NCBI RefSeq assembly: GCF_018390515.1
Contig: NZ_JAHBBK010000003.1
Coordinates: forward strand, 124,001-188,000
Reading direction: 5' to 3'
DNA from: Mucilaginibacter sp. Bleaf8
Lineage (GTDB): Bacteria; Bacteroidota; Bacteroidia; Sphingobacteriales; Sphingobacteriaceae
DNA: 64,000 nucleotides
Shown: positions 1-11,531 of the stretch, piece by piece
Layout of the letters: every line of letters begins with the position of its first letter
Position numbering within the stretch: position 1 is the first letter of the stretch
The notes under the pieces: model-generated
The model's input: only the letters and a program-made list of their open reading frames with translations
The model's database searches: none
Told to the model about the DNA's origin: nothing
Made by a program: the position numbers and the translations under genes

Positions 1-835
1 TGTTGGGGTACATAACGGGTTCAATTATGCACCCTGCGCCATCCTGATCCCTTCTGCAAACGGTAAAGACTTCGACATCGTACAGGCGGAATGGGGCTAT
101 GTACCGGGCTTTGTGAAAACCCGGACAGAAGCCAATATCTTCCGGGCGAAATACACGACGCTGAACTTTAAATCGGAAAACCTATTTGTGAAAGAAAATG
201 GCGAGCGCTCCATGTGGGCAGACGCCGCCAAGAACCGCCGATGCCTGGTTTTATCGACGGGTATCGTCGAATCCCGCCATGTGCCGAAAATCGGCAAAAA
301 GGGCCAGGAACTGAAGGAAACCATCAAGTATCCGTATCAGGTAAGCTTAAAGGGCCAGGAGTATTTCTTTCTGCCGGGGCTGTACAACGAGTGGCTGGAT
401 CCGGAAATCAGCCAGTTCGTAAACACCGTCGCTTTTGCGATCACCGAGGCTAATGCGGTCATGTCGCAGATCCACAATTCCAAGAAAAGAATGCCGTCCA
501 TATTGACAGAAGAACTGGCATGGGAGTGGCTGATGGAAAAGCCAGGTGAAGAGCGTCTCTCCCAAATTGCCCGTACCCAGATCCCATCCAGATTGCTGGA
601 TTTTTGTACGGTCGACCGGAATTATCGCAGGACGCTGGAAGCTACACCATTGGAATACCCGGAACTTGCACGTATCGATACGAGTTTTGTGGACACGGAA
701 GAATTGCAGTTCAATCATTGGCCGGCAGCATCCGAAGCAGCCGCACAGGAGACAGAAGAATTGGTAACGGTTGAAGATGCTGAAAGAACAGCTTATAACC
801 GTGAAATAGGTCGCCAGGGTGATCTGTTCAGCTAA
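1..835 (+). CDS. SOS response-associated peptidase (SRAP/YedK/HMCES family), 5' partial
   Basis: The reading frame is open from base 2 through an in-frame GTG at 113 to TAA at 833-835, so the gene starts upstream of the window; about 277 residues are visible. The first residues contain HNGFNYAP and the hallmark EWGYVPGF block, followed by NIFRAKY, corresponding to the SRAP 'WGL(I/V)P' and 'NARAET' regions. SRAP proteins crosslink to abasic sites in single-stranded DNA through an N-terminal Cys2, which lies outside the window and cannot be checked. The acidic C-terminal tail (about 40 residues) looks non-catalytic. It fits the mutagenesis and repair genes a few kb downstream. Its last 8 bases overlap the convergent DinB-fold gene. 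Confidence 0.85.
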   Translation, partial: VGVHNGFNYAPCAILIPSANGKDFDIVQAEWGYVPGFVKTRTEANIFRAKYTTLNFKSENLFVKENGERSMWADAAKNRRCLVLSTGIVESRHVPKIGKKGQELKETIKYPYQVSLKGQEYFFLPGLYNEWLDPEISQFVNTVAFAITEANAVMSQIHNSKKRMPSILTEELAWEWLMEKPGEERLSQIARTQIPSRLLDFCTVDRNYRRTLEATPLEYPELARIDTSFVDTEELQFNHWPAASEAAAQETEELVTVEDAERTAYNREIGRQGDLFS

Positions 836-1334
836 TCACTGATTGCTGAATGTAGTAAGTAGCCAGGTCAATAGATGAAAATTTATTGTATCCGGCCTGC
901 CGCAACAAAGTCACCAGTTGACCGCGATGATACGTGGAATGGTTAATACTATGCGCAAAGGTGTGATCGTACTGCATCCTGCCTGTTCTGCCGTTTGGGT
1001 AAGTGAAACTGACTAATTCCGTAAGCCTGTCCTCAGGATGGCTTTTAACAAATTCTGCCAGGCTGCCAGATGCTTCTTTCCAAATCAATAATAACTCCTC
1101 ATTGGTCCCCGTAAATTCCGCGGAAAGGTATACAGGATCATTTGCCTTCATCCAAAAGTCCACCCAAATCTTTTCGGCACTGGCGATGTGCAGGGCGGTT
1201 TGTCTAAGGCTGGGAAAGCTGCTGACATTAGCCCGTTTCCATTGTTCCTCGTCAACCCGGCTTAGCCAGTCAATGACCTTCTGATCTGCCCAGCAATTGT
1301 AAGCTGCCAGGTCAGTAAAATATTGCTTCAACAT
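828..1334 (-). CDS. DinB-fold family protein (putative metal-dependent, YfiT/DinB type)
   Basis: A 168-residue all-helical protein. It shows the DinB-fold metal site pattern: a histidine in the LHIASAEKIW helix near residue 50 and the C-terminal HSINHSTYHRGQ segment, which supplies two more histidines. This length is standard for the family. Members are thiol-dependent transferases or of unknown function in Bacteroidota; this is not the E. coli DinB polymerase. It ends convergently with the SRAP gene, with an 8-bp overlap. The substrate cannot be inferred. Confidence 0.8.
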   Translation of the reverse strand: MLKQYFTDLAAYNCWADQKVIDWLSRVDEEQWKRANVSSFPSLRQTALHIASAEKIWVDFWMKANDPVYLSAEFTGTNEELLLIWKEASGSLAEFVKSHPEDRLTELVSFTYPNGRTGRMQYDHTFAHSINHSTYHRGQLVTLLRQAGYNKFSSIDLATYYIQQSVIS

Positions 1335-1345
1335 AACTGGTTTTA

Positions 1346-1765
1346 TTACGCCCGCGCTAAAGTGGCAAGAAGTTCAGGCAGTGTGGTGATTCCCCAGTGC
1401 TCCATATATTTGCCGTCTTTAACCAGTACAATATCGATCACATCGATGCTGATTGCTTTGCCGGTCGCCGGGACACCTAACAATGCTCCTGTTTGCGTGC
1501 CGCTGATACTTTTACGGGTAGTGACCAGGTCACCTTCTGCGACCTGCTGGTGAATCGTTACTTTCACATCGGGCATGGCCGGGCGTAAGATCTCATTGAA
1601 GAAGTAGATCATTCCCTGTGGCCCGTTGTCCATACCGGCCGGAGCCGACCGGTTCACAAAACTTTCATCCATGAGTGCGTTAAAGCTGTCCACATTTCCC
1701 TGTTCGATCACTTCCTGGTTAAAGCGACACACTACCGCTTTGTTGTCTTCGATCATTGTTTCCAT
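1346..1765 (-). CDS. SnoaL-like ester cyclase/polyketide cyclase fold protein
   Basis: A 139-residue NTF2/SnoaL-fold protein. An N-terminal helix precedes a FVNRSAP stretch, followed by MPDVKVTIHQQVAEGDLVTTR and a closing VLVKDGKYMEHWGI strand, the usual SnoaL-like order of elements. I chose the ATG at 1765; a longer frame begins only with a TTG at 1789. Family members act in small-molecule metabolism or as stress-associated proteins of unknown substrate. It has a compact layout with the neighbouring minus-strand genes, but gaps argue against a fixed operon. Confidence 0.7.
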   Translation of the reverse strand: METMIEDNKAVVCRFNQEVIEQGNVDSFNALMDESFVNRSAPAGMDNGPQGMIYFFNEILRPAMPDVKVTIHQQVAEGDLVTTRKSISGTQTGALLGVPATGKAISIDVIDIVLVKDGKYMEHWGITTLPELLATLARA

Positions 1766-1836
1766 TATATAGCTGTTTTGATGATACAAAGGTACCGGCT
1801 AACAGGGGGTGCCTAATAGGGCCGGACGTTCAGGTA

Positions 1837-2709
1837 TTACGGCGCAACGTTCAATTGTTGCTCCTGATAATCGCTCGGCGTATGACCGAAATGGTTACGG
1901 AAAGCCTCGGAAAAGCTGGAATGATTTTGATAGCCCACTTTCAGGTACACGCCGGACGGGCTTTCTTCCGCAGATCTTAGCAGTTCGGCAGCCCTTTCCA
2001 GTTTCCGGATGAGCAGCCATCTTTGAGGAGTGGTCTGATAGATTTCACTGAATCTTCTTTTGAAAGTTGAGGTACTCATGTGGCAAAGGAACGCCAGCTC
2101 ATCTACGGTAATTGCCTGACCGACGTGACTTTCCACCACCTTTTTGATCTGCAGTTGCTCCCTGTCCTTCGTTATGATCTGAATAGCCCGAAACCGCTCG
2201 GGGTCAAAATGTAAAAGATACAAGAGCAACTCTTCGATTTTGAGCAATCTGATAGCGGCTGGTAGCTCCCTTTCCGTACTTACCAACGCTTGCATTGACG
2301 CAATGAACTGTTTAATGAAAATATCCTGCTTAAAAATGAGGAATGGCTGTTTGCCGTTTAAAGGTGTAATGTTTTGCAGTAAATGATCATACTTGATCAG
2401 AAACCGGTTAAATACCTCATTACTGAAATAAAACAGGATGCTGCTGAACTGCTGTCCGCCTGTTAAAAGCTCGGAGGTGAGCACATTTCCGGTGGAAAGC
2501 ACCACCAGTTCACCTGCATTCACCACCGCCGTAGCATCCGGGTAAACAACGGTCTTTGTGCCGCTGACCAGCAGGTTGATCATATTCTGATTTAAAACGA
2601 TCCTGTTCTTGATCGAATCCTGATGAGAGGTATAGCAGCGGATCACCACTTCATCTGTGTTAGCAGGAGAGCCGTTTAATATATCATCTGGTAGATAATA
2701 GGTATTCAT
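1837..2709 (-). CDS. AraC family transcriptional regulator
   Basis: A 290-residue protein with an N-terminal cupin-like sensing region. The C-terminal double helix-turn-helix spans about residues 190-285: helix one around VDELAFLCHMSTSTFKRRF, then GVYLKVGYQNHSSFSEAF and HFGHTPSDY, the classic AraC signature. Its ATG overlaps the stop of the upstream HxlR gene in an ATGA arrangement, so the two regulators are almost certainly cotranscribed and translationally coupled. Ligand unknown; the divergent SDR gene is the obvious candidate target. Confidence 0.88.
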   Translation of the reverse strand: MNTYYLPDDILNGSPANTDEVVIRCYTSHQDSIKNRIVLNQNMINLLVSGTKTVVYPDATAVVNAGELVVLSTGNVLTSELLTGGQQFSSILFYFSNEVFNRFLIKYDHLLQNITPLNGKQPFLIFKQDIFIKQFIASMQALVSTERELPAAIRLLKIEELLLYLLHFDPERFRAIQIITKDREQLQIKKVVESHVGQAITVDELAFLCHMSTSTFKRRFSEIYQTTPQRWLLIRKLERAAELLRSAEESPSGVYLKVGYQNHSSFSEAFRNHFGHTPSDYQEQQLNVAP

Positions 2710-3089
2710 AATGCCACCGCCTTTTCATAGCGTTCGCGGGAAGCTTTGATAGTGGGCATGTTAGTGTTAGCCCAATCGTACAGGTGCATTAGCGGGGTCA
2801 CGAGACTTTCACCAAGCGGGGTCAGGGCATATTCCACTTTTGGCGGGATCTGTGCATACATCTTCCGTGTCAACAGCCCGTCCGCTTCCAGCATTTTTAG
2901 GGTGACCGTCAGCATTTTTTGTGAGATACCGTCAATCAGCTGGTGTAGTTCGTTGAAACGCAGCGTACCGTGGTCGGACAACATAATGACGGTCAGCATG
3001 GACCATTTATCGCCAACGCGGTTCAAAACATCTTTTACCGGGCAGTTGTCACGGTCAGTTTCACATTTTCTTAAAATTTCTTTTTTCAT
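2706..3089 (-). CDS. HxlR family winged-helix transcriptional regulator
   Basis: A 127-residue protein with the HxlR pattern: an N-terminal cysteine pair (CETDRDNCPV), VGDKWSMLTVIML, a recognition region around RFNELHQLIDGISQKMLT, and a wing ending in YALTPLGESL. HxlR proteins often sense aldehydes or electrophiles through such cysteines; that role is inferred here. It is the first gene of a two-gene regulator operon (with AraC) and diverges from an SDR gene. Two ACTTAC/GTAAGT inverted repeats lie in the shared promoter and are likely its operators. Confidence 0.9.
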   Translation of the reverse strand: MKKEILRKCETDRDNCPVKDVLNRVGDKWSMLTVIMLSDHGTLRFNELHQLIDGISQKMLTVTLKMLEADGLLTRKMYAQIPPKVEYALTPLGESLVTPLMHLYDWANTNMPTIKASRERYEKAVAL

Positions 3090-3114
3090 ATCTGCCTCAT
3101 TTTCAATAATGGTT

Positions 3115-3128
3115 ACTTACAAGTAAGT
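3115..3128. promoter_or_regulatory. Palindromic operator 1 (ACTTAC-N2-GTAAGT)
   Basis: The sequence reads ACTTACAAGTAAGT, a perfect 6-bp inverted repeat with a 2-bp centre. It lies 26 bp upstream of the HxlR start. The same half-sites recur at 3181-3197, so both promoters of the divergent pair carry one. Direct evidence is the repeat itself; assignment to HxlR is by position. Confidence 0.6.
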
Positions 3129-3180
3129 GTCTGACTTTCAGGCGCCTTCTTGCTTTACTGTCATGCACGACTTAGTTTTG

Positions 3181-3197
3181 ACTTACGAAAAGTAAGT
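3181..3197. promoter_or_regulatory. Palindromic operator 2 (ACTTAC-N5-GTAAGT)
   Basis: The second copy of the ACTTAC/GTAAGT half-sites, here spaced by 5 bp, ends 27 bp before the SDR start codon. This is where a repressor could block transcription of the oxidoreductase. Pairing with the copy at 3115-3128 supports a common regulator, most likely the adjacent HxlR protein. Confidence 0.6.
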
Positions 3198-3224
3198 TAA
3201 TCAACAAAAGTAATAAAAGAGATT

Positions 3225-4022
3225 ATGGATTTACAATTGCAAGGAAAAAGAGCGCTCGTGACCGGTTCCAGCGCGGGTTTGGGGGAAGCGATCGCACGCT
3301 TACTGGCTGCTGAGGGCGCGGAAGTGATCGTTCATGGCCGTAACGAAGAACGTGCGGCAGCGGTAGTGAAAAGCATTAATGATACCGGTGGGCGTGCCAT
3401 TTATGTCTTGGGTGATTTGTCAACCGATGAAGGCGCGGATGCCTTAGCCAACGATGCTTTAGCAGACGGCCCGGTAGATATCCTGGTGAATAATGCCGGT
3501 GCCTATCAGCCCCGGCCCTGGCTGCAGGTGAGCGTGGATAACTGGCAGGAAAGCTACAACGTTAACGTGCTCGCGTATGTGCGCATGATACACCGCTTGC
3601 TGCCTGCCATGAAAACCCTGGGCTGGGGACGTATGGTACAGATTGGTTCATCAGGCGGCATCGAGCCATTTGCTTTGCAGCCGGATTACTTAGCGGCTAC
3701 AGCTGCCCGTCACAACCTGACCGTATCGCTGGCCCGTGAACTGAAAGGCACTGGGATCACCTCCAACACGGTCGCGCCCGGACCGATGCTGGTAGAGAAT
3801 ACCCGGAATATGCTGATGAACATGGCCGGGCAGTTGGGCTGGGGCGACAAGTGGGCTGACATTGAGCGGAATGCCGTGGAACAATTCGTGCAGAACGATG
3901 TGGGCCGTTTTGGTAAACCTGAAGAAGTAGCTGCCGCGGTGGCCTACTTATCCGGCCCCATGGCCGATCATGTGACCGGTGCGTTGCTGCGTGTCGACGG
4001 CGGTCATACCAGATCCGTTTAA
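3225..4022 (+). CDS. SDR family NAD(P)-dependent oxidoreductase (Lys of the YxxxK motif replaced)
   Basis: A 265-residue classical short-chain dehydrogenase. It has the nucleotide-binding TGSSAGLGEAIA motif near residue 15, the structural NNAG motif near residue 90, the catalytic serine in MVQIGSSGG, a tyrosine in QPDYLAATAARHNL, and a C-terminal VTGALLRVDGG. The position of the catalytic lysine, four after the tyrosine, is threonine, so activity may be altered or lost. It diverges from the HxlR-AraC operon and is the likely target of those regulators. Substrate unknown. Confidence 0.88.
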   Translation: MDLQLQGKRALVTGSSAGLGEAIARLLAAEGAEVIVHGRNEERAAAVVKSINDTGGRAIYVLGDLSTDEGADALANDALADGPVDILVNNAGAYQPRPWLQVSVDNWQESYNVNVLAYVRMIHRLLPAMKTLGWGRMVQIGSSGGIEPFALQPDYLAATAARHNLTVSLARELKGTGITSNTVAPGPMLVENTRNMLMNMAGQLGWGDKWADIERNAVEQFVQNDVGRFGKPEEVAAAVAYLSGPMADHVTGALLRVDGGHTRSV

Positions 4023-4086
4023 AGCTTTGAAGCGTCATGTCAGTTCTGAGAAGGCGGATCTTCAGGTGTAATTTACCCTTGGGCTT

Positions 4087-4120
4087 TATCATCCTGTGCT
4101 CAGAAAAGCACAGGATGATA
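4087..4120. terminator. Strong hairpin, probable bidirectional terminator
   Basis: A perfect 14-bp inverted repeat (arms 4087-4100 and 4107-4120, with TATCATCCTGTGCT as the left arm) and a 6-base loop. It sits about 65 bp after the SDR stop and before the convergent dnaE2 end. There is no long T-run, so the terminator role is inferred from position. Confidence 0.6.
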
Positions 4121-4184
4121 GTTGACAGCTCCGTTTTATCTGGCTGTGCGTCTTAGCGCCCGAACGCTATGGTCTATCTCACCG

Positions 4185-4300
4185 GCCGTAGCCTGTCTAC
4201 CTTTAACAAGTTGCGGTTTATCTGGAAGTCGGCTTGGAAGGCCTGTTTACTTTTCGTTTTCTTTTAAGAAGAAATATGGCGTATCGCCTGTTCAACTGAC
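4185..4300 (+). pseudogene. Remnant of an AraC-type regulator C-terminus (frameshifted)
   Basis: Two adjacent frames read EVGLEGL and then YFSFSFKKKYGVSPVQL, which together resemble the conserved end of an AraC DNA-binding domain (EVGF..., FSRxFKKxYGVSP). A single frame change joins them. No upstream part of such a protein is readable. The 295-bp stretch 4023-4317 holds only this remnant and the hairpin at 4087-4120. Confidence 0.4.
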
Positions 4301-4317
4301 TTCGGCAGATGTAATAA

Positions 4318-7520
<3,203 letters not shown>

Positions 7521-7524
<4 letters not shown>

Positions 7525-9020
7525 GCGAAAAAGCCATGTAAATACCAGTGCTGATTGTTTTCTGCGTTATAGTGCCCGGAACGGAAAAGCCAGTAGCGGC
7601 GCCCCGCTTCGTCTTCCGCGATATAGTAGTCCCGGTGTTCTCCCGGTTCGAGCCACCATTCCCGTTCGATGCGCTCCGGGCCGTCGGCGCCCACAATGAT
7701 ATGCTGCTCACCTTTCCAGATGAATAGCTTTGGCGGGTAATCCGGTGTCAGGGCCATCGCTTCGATGGGTTCCGGCTGATCCAGGATCTGCATCGGGCGG
7801 GGCTTATCGGTGCGCCATTCGCTTTCCGGTGCTTTCCTGAGTTCAGCGGGCCTGGGCGTACGTTCCGGCCAGTAATGTTCGCCCGGCAGGTACCGGTGAA
7901 TAGTCGCCGTGCCGATCCGTCCCGCCACACGGTCCAGCAGCTCGGCCACGTCGTCACTTTCGGCACCGCCTTTTGCAGACCAGAGTTCGTTTTGCTTATC
8001 GCTGACCGGTTCCGTTTGGCGTGCCTCTAAAATAAACAGTTCAATGCCCATTCCCGGCGCAACCGTATCCAGCTTTATGAAAAACAGTTTGAACAAATGC
8101 GGAACGCGGTTGCTCGCATGGTTGGTACCGATGGTGATGCTGCCATTTTTTCCATCGATCCGGTACCAGGTCAGCATGGCCGAACGAACGCCTAAACCTT
8201 CGCCATACAGTCTTTTACATAATCTTTCCAGCAAATCGTTCAACCCGATCTCGATAGCTGTTCTGGTGGTGACCGGTTCCAGGCAATCCAGCCGCTCTGT
8301 ATAGGGAACAGGTTCTTTCATTGGAAATAAGTATTCCACTTCCTGACCCAGCGCTTGCTGCAAACGCAGAACCATGTTCTTGCCAAAGCGTCGCCGCAGG
8401 ACGGAATCAGGCATATAGATGAAACTGCTGATCTGGTGAAGACCCAGGTTACGCAGTTTGAGCAGCGCATCGGCTGGCAGGCGCAACGCAGCAGGCGGCA
8501 GGGGCATGAGGGCATTGCGGTGCATGCCTTCCGGTACGATGAGCCCGGCCGCTGCGCAGCGCGCAACGCCCCAGGCAGCGCCGATCGTATCGGCAATCGC
8601 CGGACGAATGTCATAGCCGATCGCTTTTAAGCGGGAAACGATCTCCTGCAAAAATGCTTTTTCACCACCCTTTAAATGCGTACATCCGGTCACGTCCAGT
8701 AATAAACCGTCCGGCGGATCGAGCTGCACTAGCGGCGTGTAACGCAGGCACCATTCTGCCAGGCCGGTCAACAACTTCAGATTCCGGCCGGGTTTACCGT
8801 CGAACACCAAGAGCTCAGGCGCGATGATCCGCGCATCGGCGACCGTCATGCCTTCCACCACGCCGTATTTTCGGGCTTCTGCGGTCAGGGCGGTAATCAG
8901 CAGGCGTCCATGGTCCGGTTCTGCAAAGACATAAGGCTTCCCTTTCAGGTCAGGCTGGCGGATCGCTTTCTGGTCTGTGAGTAAATACCGGAACCATATG
9001 GCTGCAAAACGCTTAGGCAT
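7521..9020 (-). CDS. imuB: ImuB-like Y-family polymerase homologue (catalytically degenerate)
   Basis: A 499-residue Y-family-like protein. The start FAAIWFRYLL lacks the catalytic aspartates of active Y-family motif I. The second catalytic motif is replaced by LLLDVTGCTHL, as in known ImuB proteins. Helix-hairpin-helix and little-finger-like regions follow, with a long C-terminal tail (about 390-499) that in ImuB binds the beta clamp and partner proteins. It overlaps imuA by 8 bp and dnaE2 by 4 bp, showing strict cotranscription. Role: adaptor that brings DnaE2 to the clamp. Confidence 0.93.
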
Positions 9021-9738
9021 ACTGGCGGGCGGGTTCGGCGATCTGCGGCAGGATGACCGGTTGAAAATTTTGTTTTTTCCATTCTATGGTCCAGTTGCCG
9101 GGCCTGCCGTTCCGGACCTTTAGTAGCTCCACCTGCCAGCGCGGATAGCCGACCCCAGGCATGCCGGAACGGAGCTGACTTCGCACCGGACGGATCTGCC
9201 ACCGGGTCACACAGGCCGTCGTGTTGGCTTTTTTGACATCTTTCCGGAGAATGAATCCAGTCACCCGGCTTTTCTCCACCGCTAACTGTAGCCTTTGGGA
9301 TTCCATGAAGCTGAACGCTTTCGTTTCACAGATCACCGCCGCGACGCCCTCACATTTCAACGCTTCTTCGGTTACCCAAAGCACATCTTTTTGCAGGGGA
9401 ACATCCACGAAGATCACGCGGTCGGGGTCAACCCCGAACAGTTTCAGCGCCGGCGGGTAGATGCGGCGGGTATAGCTGATCCACAAACAGGCACCACCAT
9501 TGCGTAATAGCTTTTGCACCAGCCCGGCGATGAAGCCGCCGCTGGCAGCGGTGTCTTCCGGACTGCTGCTGATGAATTCATGGATGGCTCCGGTGGGAAA
9601 TACCCCACCCGGAAAGGCCGCCGCAACAGGGCCGAGGCCCAGGTCATGATGTACGCCCGGCTGCGGCGGACGAAAACCCTCCCAGCGGATCATATCCTGG
9701 CGTAGCTTGCTGATGATTTCTTCTTTGGTCTGCGGCAT
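9013..9738 (-). CDS. imuA: ImuA-like mutasome protein (RecA/SulA-like fold)
   Basis: A 241-residue protein. The N-terminal part reads FPGGVFPTGAIHEF, followed by a RecA-like core (GACLWISYTRRIYPPALKLFGVD, RVIFVDVPLQKDVLWVTEEAL, VAAVICE). It matches the ImuA family that precedes imuB in many bacteria. No canonical Walker A is visible, as expected for ImuA/SulA-type proteins. It sits 9 bp downstream of the 98-aa gene and overlaps imuB. Role: third component of the inducible mutasome. Confidence 0.9.
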   Translation of the reverse strand: MPQTKEEIISKLRQDMIRWEGFRPPQPGVHHDLGLGPVAAAFPGGVFPTGAIHEFISSSPEDTAASGGFIAGLVQKLLRNGGACLWISYTRRIYPPALKLFGVDPDRVIFVDVPLQKDVLWVTEEALKCEGVAAVICETKAFSFMESQRLQLAVEKSRVTGFILRKDVKKANTTACVTRWQIRPVRSQLRSGMPGVGYPRWQVELLKVRNGRPGNWTIEWKKQNFQPVILPQIAEPARQYA

Positions 9739-9747
9739 GGTACGGTA

Positions 9748-10044
9748 TTAAAAGTCAAAGGTTAGTTGATCAAAGGTCAGCCTGCGTCCGCTGTTATACT
9801 GCCTGATGGCTGCTGCAATCACGCCGATCTCCTCTAAGGTGAAAACTTCGCCTTCGCTGAAGCCGATAATGTCCTCGGGGAGTAGCTGCTCGGCTTCGAT
9901 GTTCACCAGGATCACCGAGCGTTGTTCTGCGGTCCGGATCTGGTAGCGCATATAGCCCACAGCATCAGCCAGTTGATCCAGCTGTTCGACGGAAATGTTC
10001 AGCAAATGTCCGTGGAGTTCGACTTGTAAATTGTAAGGTACCAT
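9748..10044 (-). CDS. Hypothetical 98-aa protein, first gene of the imuAB-dnaE2 operon
   Basis: I do not recognise a named family. The protein is acidic, with regular helix/strand alternation (NISVEQLDQLADAVGYMRYQ, VILVNIEAEQLLPEDIIG, EVFTLEEIGVIAAAIRQY). It has no helix-turn-helix or LexA/UmuD-type Ser-Lys site, although imuA operons elsewhere often begin with lexA. Only 9 bp separate it from imuA. It may be a small accessory subunit or regulator of the mutasome; this is inference from position. Confidence 0.7.
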   Translation of the reverse strand: MVPYNLQVELHGHLLNISVEQLDQLADAVGYMRYQIRTAEQRSVILVNIEAEQLLPEDIIGFSEGEVFTLEEIGVIAAAIRQYNSGRRLTFDQLTFDF

Positions 10045-10073
10045 CGTGTATCGGTGTTGAAGCCTATAAAGTT

Positions 10074-10092
10074 ATGCTAATATTTTTAGCAT
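10074..10092. promoter_or_regulatory. Inverted repeat ATGCTAA-N5-TTAGCAT in the divergent repair promoter
   Basis: A perfect 7-bp inverted repeat with a 5-bp AT spacer sits in the middle of the 90-bp gap between the minus-strand mutasome operon and the plus-strand repair operon. It is the only clear symmetric element there, and is a candidate operator for a damage-responsive regulator controlling both directions. Confidence 0.55.
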
Positions 10093-10134
10093 TATTACCA
10101 TCTTTTTTACATTTTTTTATTCACATTTGTTTTC

Positions 10135-10410
10135 ATGAAAAGTAAGTTGTTCGAAGAAAGACCGAAAACGGCCCGAATAAGTGACGAAAAATGGGTGCGC
10201 GTAATGCCGGATTCCGGCGAGGGTTATCAGCTTTATGATGCTTTACAGGAACGAAATATCGGACGCATTCTATTCGATGCCGATGATAATTGGATCTACG
10301 ATGGTACAGCACTGAACATTGAGGAGCAGGAAGAGGTGGCCGGTTTTATCAGCGGCAACCAAAAAGAAATGAATGATCTGATCAGAGACCTATATGAAAA
10401 AGAACATTGA
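10135..10410 (+). CDS. Hypothetical 91-aa protein at the head of a repair operon
   Basis: A small acidic protein (LFEERPKTARISDEKWVRVMPD ... DADDNWIYDGTALNIEEQEEVAGFISG). No known domain recognised, and no signal peptide or membrane segment. Its 3' end overlaps the Cdd1-like gene by 17 bp, so the two are coupled. It may be a stress-induced small protein; function unknown. Confidence 0.7.
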   Translation: MKSKLFEERPKTARISDEKWVRVMPDSGEGYQLYDALQERNIGRILFDADDNWIYDGTALNIEEQEEVAGFISGNQKEMNDLIRDLYEKEH

Positions 10411-10888
10411 CCTGGAGCTGACCGTGGTTGAAAAACAACAATTGCGGGAACAAAAGATAAGCCTGAAAGCACTGCGCGACTATGCACCGGATGAGATCGC
10501 GGCGATGTTGAACGCGTCACCCGAGCGGACCAAAGAATTGACGGCACTGGCTGAATTTCAAAGTATTCCCTCACTTGGAATCGGATTTGCCAAAGAGCTG
10601 ATCGCCCAAGGGTATTATTCATTGGCGCAATTAAAAGGCAAGAGCGCGGTTGAATTATTTGATGCTTATGAAAAGCATTCCGGTTGCTGGGCCGATCCTT
10701 GTGTAGAAGATTCATACCGTTTGCTGGTTCACTACCTGGAGCACCGGGACGAAAGCAAGCGCTGGTGGGATTTCACGAAAGAACGTAAAGCTTACCGTGC
10801 CGAGTTCGGCTTTCCGGCGGATCGTCCGGTAGTCGCCTGGTACGAGACAGATCAATACCCGAAGGCCCAAGCGCATAGGAAAGGATAA
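10394..10888 (+). CDS. Cdd1/'pathogenicity locus'-type helix-hairpin-helix protein
   Basis: A 164-residue protein. Its central segment (about 55-110) contains a helix-hairpin-helix-like SIPSLGIGFAKELIAQGYYS and then LKGKSAVELFDAYEKHSGCWADPCVEDSYRLLVHYL, the signature of the Cdd1 family. The N-terminal 50 residues (ISLKALRDYAPDEIAAMLNAS) are extra relative to the short family members. HhH proteins usually bind DNA non-specifically; the exact role is unknown. It lies 4 bp before alkB within the repair operon. Confidence 0.75.
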   Translation: MKKNIDLELTVVEKQQLREQKISLKALRDYAPDEIAAMLNASPERTKELTALAEFQSIPSLGIGFAKELIAQGYYSLAQLKGKSAVELFDAYEKHSGCWADPCVEDSYRLLVHYLEHRDESKRWWDFTKERKAYRAEFGFPADRPVVAWYETDQYPKAQAHRKG

Positions 10889-10892
10889 GCAA

Positions 10893-11480
10893 ATGGAGCA
10901 ATTAAGTTTTTTTCCCGAGGCAGGACAAAGTAAAGGCCTGCCAACTGACTTCCTAGAGTATGTTCCCGGATTATTCAGCGTCGAAGAGGGAAACCGTTTT
11001 TTGCAAAAGTTTATGGCAGAAGCACCCTGGAAGCAAACCACCCAAAAGCTTTGGGACAAGGAGTACCTGACCCCGCGCATGACCTGCTGGTACGGCGAAA
11101 CGGACAAGATCGCCGGCACCTTACCCTGGACACCAGAACTGCAGGCGATCCGCGAAATGGTAGAACCATTGGCGGGCATCCAATTCAATAGTGTGCTGCT
11201 CAACTATTATCGGGACGGTAACGATTCTGTCGCCTGGCACAGTGACAAAGAAAGCATTATGGGCAGCCAGCCGGTCATCGCGTCCGTTAGCTTCGGCGAA
11301 GTCCGGACTTTCGATATTCGCAGCAAAGCCGATCATCGCGAAAAATATTCCGTGCGTTTGGAACACAGCTCTTTTCTGCTCATGAAGTCCGGCCTGCAGG
11401 AACAATGGGAACACCGCATAGCCAAATCTGCGAAAATCGTGAAGCCCCGCGTAAACCTGACCTTCAGACTGGTCATTTGA
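10893..11480 (+). CDS. alkB: Alpha-ketoglutarate-dependent dioxygenase AlkB-like
   Basis: A 195-residue Fe(II)/2-oxoglutarate dioxygenase. Iron ligands are visible as the HxD in VAWHSDKE and the distal histidine in WEHRIAK; the 2-oxoglutarate-binding RVNLTFR block is at the C-terminus. NYYRDGNDSV is the usual preceding strand. The length matches bacterial AlkB/ALKBH2-type proteins, which reverse alkylated bases such as 1-methyladenine and 3-methylcytosine. Position within a repair operon supports that job. Confidence 0.93.
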   Translation: MEQLSFFPEAGQSKGLPTDFLEYVPGLFSVEEGNRFLQKFMAEAPWKQTTQKLWDKEYLTPRMTCWYGETDKIAGTLPWTPELQAIREMVEPLAGIQFNSVLLNYYRDGNDSVAWHSDKESIMGSQPVIASVSFGEVRTFDIRSKADHREKYSVRLEHSSFLLMKSGLQEQWEHRIAKSAKIVKPRVNLTFRLVI

Positions 11481-11531
11481 ACGGCGTGGAATTAACATTT
11501 TATTGATAGACGATTCATATTTTTGCCTGTG

